This document shows positions 61,701 to 64,000 of a DNA stretch of 64,000 nucleotides, piece by piece. The DNA is from Turritopsis dohrnii. Lineage: Eukaryota > Cnidaria > Hydrozoa > Anthoathecata > Oceaniidae. Positions within the stretch are counted from its first letter, which is position 1, and each line of letters begins with the position of its first letter. Position numbers and translations under genes: made by a program. The notes under the pieces were generated by a model. The model saw only the letters and a list, made by a program, of their open reading frames with translations. It had not been told where the DNA came from and did no database searches. Location: positions 1-64,000 of the forward strand of contig BQMF02000233.1 in NCBI GenBank assembly GCA_027922465.2. Direction: 5' to 3'.

Positions 61701-63522
61701 TAGAGATGATTAGGAACACAAAAATGGTTATGGGTGGAAGGCTAATGGGTTTTTGTGCATTTTATTCGACTGGATTGTCAATTATTATCCTTACTTTTCA
61801 TTGAAACACCATCGAGTCCATAAGAAGCCTTTTCTAGGCCATCTATTGACATGCTGAAAAACACATATGAAATTGTGAAAACAACAAAAATCTTCTTTCA
61901 CATTAACCCTGGACAGCTTTTGCCTTGTTTTATGTTTAATAATATCAGTTATATCAAATTTATAGATCTGTCATAATATATTTCCAACACTTTTCTTCCA
62001 GCATATGAAAGCTTTAAAGGAGAATTAACGTCAGAAAAAAATGTCAATATTTCTTTAAGAATCAATTCTACATATAAAAATAGGACATTTTGAAAATTTT
62101 TAGTTTATTTTCGTTAATAATTACAGAGTAATAAGAATTAAACATTTCTGAATGCGTGATTTTATGACGTCACAAGGTGACGGCTGCAGTTCCAAGAATA
62201 GGTTGTTCATTTCGTGTGTGTTCTGAATAAACTATTAACATGTACTATACAGTGTTTTGTTGTTGAAAATTTTATTATAATACAGTGTTCTCTACTGTAA
62301 CAACATGGCCTATTGTCAAGCATTTACTTGTTCTAATAAAAGGGGTAGGACTAAGTGACCTGGAGAGACAATTTTGTGTTTTTCCTTTTCCAATCCTGTG
62401 AAAGAGAAATGTCGTGCTCAAAAGATGGCTTTATAATATTGGGACTGGATTTACTATAAAAATTCATTTTAAAAGGGACAAATAATTATACAGTTGATAG
62501 AAACCATGCATTAGTTTTGATTTTCCATTTTTGAATGATCTTTGAGCATCATATAAAAATATTTCATATCACAAAAGAAGAATTTTATGATATAGGTACT
62601 TTGTTATTTATTTCTTTCATCACGGATAATTTGTTCCTAAATCTGCAATAACAAATGAAAGCTATTTCGACGACAGATTTGTTCAACACCAAGACCTCAA
62701 AGTCTTTATCAGATGTTATGCAGTTTACATTTTCAAGTTGAAATATTTTGAACTTTCTGTATTGTGCATTCATAAACAGAAAACAGTAGTCACCTTGTGA
62801 TGTCAGTAAAAAAGTCCATATTTTAAAAGCTTATTTTAACGCTATAAGAAGACTTTTTACAAATTTTGGAAAATGTCTTTCTTTTTCTACATGTGTGATG
62901 AGTTATTTAAGCGAAAGTTGTTTTTTTGACGTTAATTCTCCTTTAAAGGAAAGATGTTTTGATGTTTTTTAAATTAAATAGATCATAATGGATACCTATG
63001 TACCTATGATAAAACAAAATACCTTTGAAAAACATGATAGTGGAAATTTGTGCTTTTGAATGACGCTTGACTGGCAAGACATAAAACAAACCACATCACC
63101 ATCAGACACAACTTCAAAACACTTATCTAAGGAAATAGTCAAGATTCACACACTCAGTGTATGGTACAAACACAATTTGTACACTCCAATAACATAATAG
63201 ATGAATTTGGGAAAATTAGGAAAATAGGAAATTCCTAAGAATAACAATATAATAATGAAACCTTTAAAATTCCACAACTGAAAGATGCCAGAAAGTGATT
63301 TGTGTATAAAGAAGCAACATCCTAAGGCCTAAAGCAGAATGATAACAAATGATGTCAAGAAAATAACACAACAAAAAAACTGTGAATAATATAAACATAT
63401 TTTCTTGTAAGTTATCTTGTCTTATTGTGAAACTTACTGTATATTTATCCTCTTTAAATTCTTGATCAATGAAACTATGTCGAGCGGCAAAGTCTCGAAA
63501 GCATGGTGAGCCGTGCAGACGA
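58728..63522 (-). CDS. INPP5A: Inositol polyphosphate 5-phosphatase, type I (N-terminus beyond window)
   Basis: This enzyme removes the 5-phosphate from Ins(1,4,5)P3 and ends calcium signals. Thirteen minus-strand exons join in phase: 63522-63438, 63328-63262, 63126-63023, 61853-61795, 60809-60746, 60644-60589, 60169-60088, 59908-59813, 59734-59583, 59203-59147, 59058-58998, 58917-58864 and 58763-58728. They encode 323 residues. Diagnostic blocks are RWPRKGFLWTRWCF, IFDMLNIHLTHDADN, LFGDFNVRPDTKAL (catalytic), FDKELNWILEDKFRELPITF, RCPSWCDRIV and GDHKPVFLTF. About 80 N-terminal residues are expected further right. The reading ends FEYTFE, so the C-terminal isoprenylation box (CVVQ in human) is absent, unless a weak donor overlapping the stop (GA|GTAATC) leads to one more exon. 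Three introns hold MITEs. Confidence 0.95.
60216..60270 (+). repeat. Retroposon tail repeat in INPP5A intron
   Basis: An ATT-rich run followed by ATTTATATAGATTGACTTCT and TCAGAAAA matches 11727-11785. The shared piece looks like the tail of a retroposon family. Confidence 0.45.
60291..60535. mobile_element. Palindromic MITE, best copy of its family
   Basis: Arms of about 66 bp differ at one position by eye: TCAATAGACCTTTCCCGAAT, then TTCTGTTTAAACACCGTG and TTATGGCCTAGCTTCTAAG at the left, and the complement at the right. The middle is about 110 bp. It lies in the INPP5A intron 60170-60588. A half copy lies in POLR1A (3865-3924) and a diverged copy in TLX (43806-44030). The superfamily is unknown. 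Confidence 0.85.
60721..60766 (-). repeat. 23-bp tandem duplication at an INPP5A splice donor
   Basis: The 23-bp unit ACCTTTAATGAAGCTTTTAC plus ATT occurs at 60721-60743 and 60744-60766. It spans the end of exon 60809-60746 and its donor. Read on the minus strand, two identical AAG|GTA donors result, 23 bp apart. The first keeps the frame. The second leads to a stop (GTA ATG TAA). Confidence 0.85.
61111..61350. mobile_element. TTAA-flanked MITE with ATGTTGG boxes
   Basis: Left TTAAAGTTGGCTGCATTCTG and right, on the complement, TTAAAGCTAGTTGCATGCTG form inverted ends. TTAA closes both sides (61111-61114, 61347-61350). The interior repeats AACATGTTGGC-like palindromes about eight times. It lies in the INPP5A intron 60810-61794. 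Confidence 0.65.
62018..62942 (+). mobile_element. Kolobok-type deletion derivative in INPP5A intron
   Basis: AGGAGAATTAACGTCA and its exact complement form the ends. TTAA is duplicated at 62014-62017 and 62943-62946. The AGGAG start and TTAA target match the large element at 28664-36296. The inside carries a decayed THAP finger on the plus strand. It lies in the intron between exons 63126-63023 and 61853-61795. Confidence 0.8.
62303..62470 (+). pseudogene. THAP zinc-finger remnant of a transposase
   Basis: The frame begins MAYCQAFTCSNKRGRTK and continues, after stops, with FSFSNPVKEKCRAQK and a tryptophan-bearing stretch. The CQAF-CSN--G start followed by a basic W-containing helix is the N-terminal THAP DNA-binding finger seen in several transposases. 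Nothing downstream encodes a nuclease. Confidence 0.6.
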
Positions 63523-64000
63523 CTTAAAAAGAAAAATTGTGCCTATTAATTTTCAGGGTTTTTTCTGAAGTTCACACATTATTTGTGTGTCTGTTGCTTC
63601 ATTTCACCTGTTCATGCATCAAAATTTTGCAATCTAATACAATGCATTATTGATAACTTATGGAAGGTTGAACTCATTCGTAGTTTGGTTACTTAGCAAG
63701 TTTACTTCCATTGGTTCAAATTAAGATTAAATTAAACTGAATTTAAGTCTTTTTTTCTATTGATTTTACTCCTCGACTTACATCTTCTCAGCTGTCATGA
63801 ATTATACATAAGTGGTCACAAAAATGAAAATCCTGGAACATACTGTTACTGTTCCATTTACAGAAAATATGGATGATTCACAAATGAAAAGTTTGATGGA
63901 AAAGGAAGGAGATTTCGTAATTAAAAATAACTTTGAAAGTCCAATAAACATCTTGCCTTTTCAAATAAAGCCCCTTCTACAAAACATCACAAGTTAAACT
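63523..64000. other. Probable INPP5A intron
   Basis: Exon 63522-63438 starts with one base of a split codon, so another exon lies to the right; I do not find it before 64000. A plus-strand open frame at 63821-63997 (MKILEHTVTVPFTENMDDSQ) has no recognised domain or convincing acceptor. Confidence 0.4.

Overview
The window is nuclear DNA of an animal. It is AT-rich, its genes are split by many GT-AG introns, and it is densely packed with eukaryotic transposons. The repeat mix (Kolobok-like, PIF/Harbinger, hAT, Tc1/mariner and pogo/Tigger, P-like, Gypsy, jockey/CR1-group LINEs, a tRNA-derived SINE) and the gene set suggest an early-branching animal such as a sponge or cnidarian. That placement is inference; no species can be named from the sequence alone. 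I see no bacterial genes, operons, CRISPR arrays, rRNA or stand-alone tRNA genes.

Five genes could be rebuilt exon by exon with consistent splice phases. (1) 1516-8325 (+): the last 21 exons of POLR1A, the largest subunit of RNA polymerase I. (2) 36365-39901 (+): an ankyrin-repeat protein with a hydrophobic N-terminus and possible death-fold domains at the C-terminus; one more exon may lie at 28367-28602. (3) 40880-43167 (+): TAF11, a TFIID histone-fold subunit, 4 exons, complete. (4) 45142-43460 (-): a two-exon TLX/HOX11-type homeobox gene with an EH1 repressor motif. (5) 63522-58728 (-): 13 exons of INPP5A, the type I inositol polyphosphate 5-phosphatase; its N-terminus lies beyond the right edge.

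The rest is mostly mobile DNA. From 8.3 to 28.4 kb there are 128-bp tandem repeats, a Harbinger copy with a dead transposase, a broken Gypsy polyprotein, a P-like transposase relic, a LINE fragment, a self-nested mariner-like fold-back, and many MITEs. From 28.7 to 36.3 kb a 7.6-kb TTAA-flanked Kolobok-like element contains a jockey-group LINE, which itself contains a CAGTGGCG-ended MITE. From 49.3 to 56.0 kb a 6.8-kb hAT element with 5-bp target duplications contains a LINE with both ORFs open.

The most notable observations are these. The intact LINE (49.8-54.8 kb) has ORF2 in the -1 frame of ORF1, no ATG before a PARP-like zinc finger, and a canonical slippery heptamer A AAA AAC in the correct phase inside the overlap. 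A tRNA-derived SINE (56.8-57.0 kb) and the other LINE (29.4 kb) share a 3' hairpin whose stem bases differ but still pair, which suggests a SINE-LINE partnership. Three hAT-type elements share 5-bp target duplications. A 23-bp tandem duplication in INPP5A doubles a splice donor. A palindromic MITE family sits in introns of POLR1A, TLX and INPP5A.
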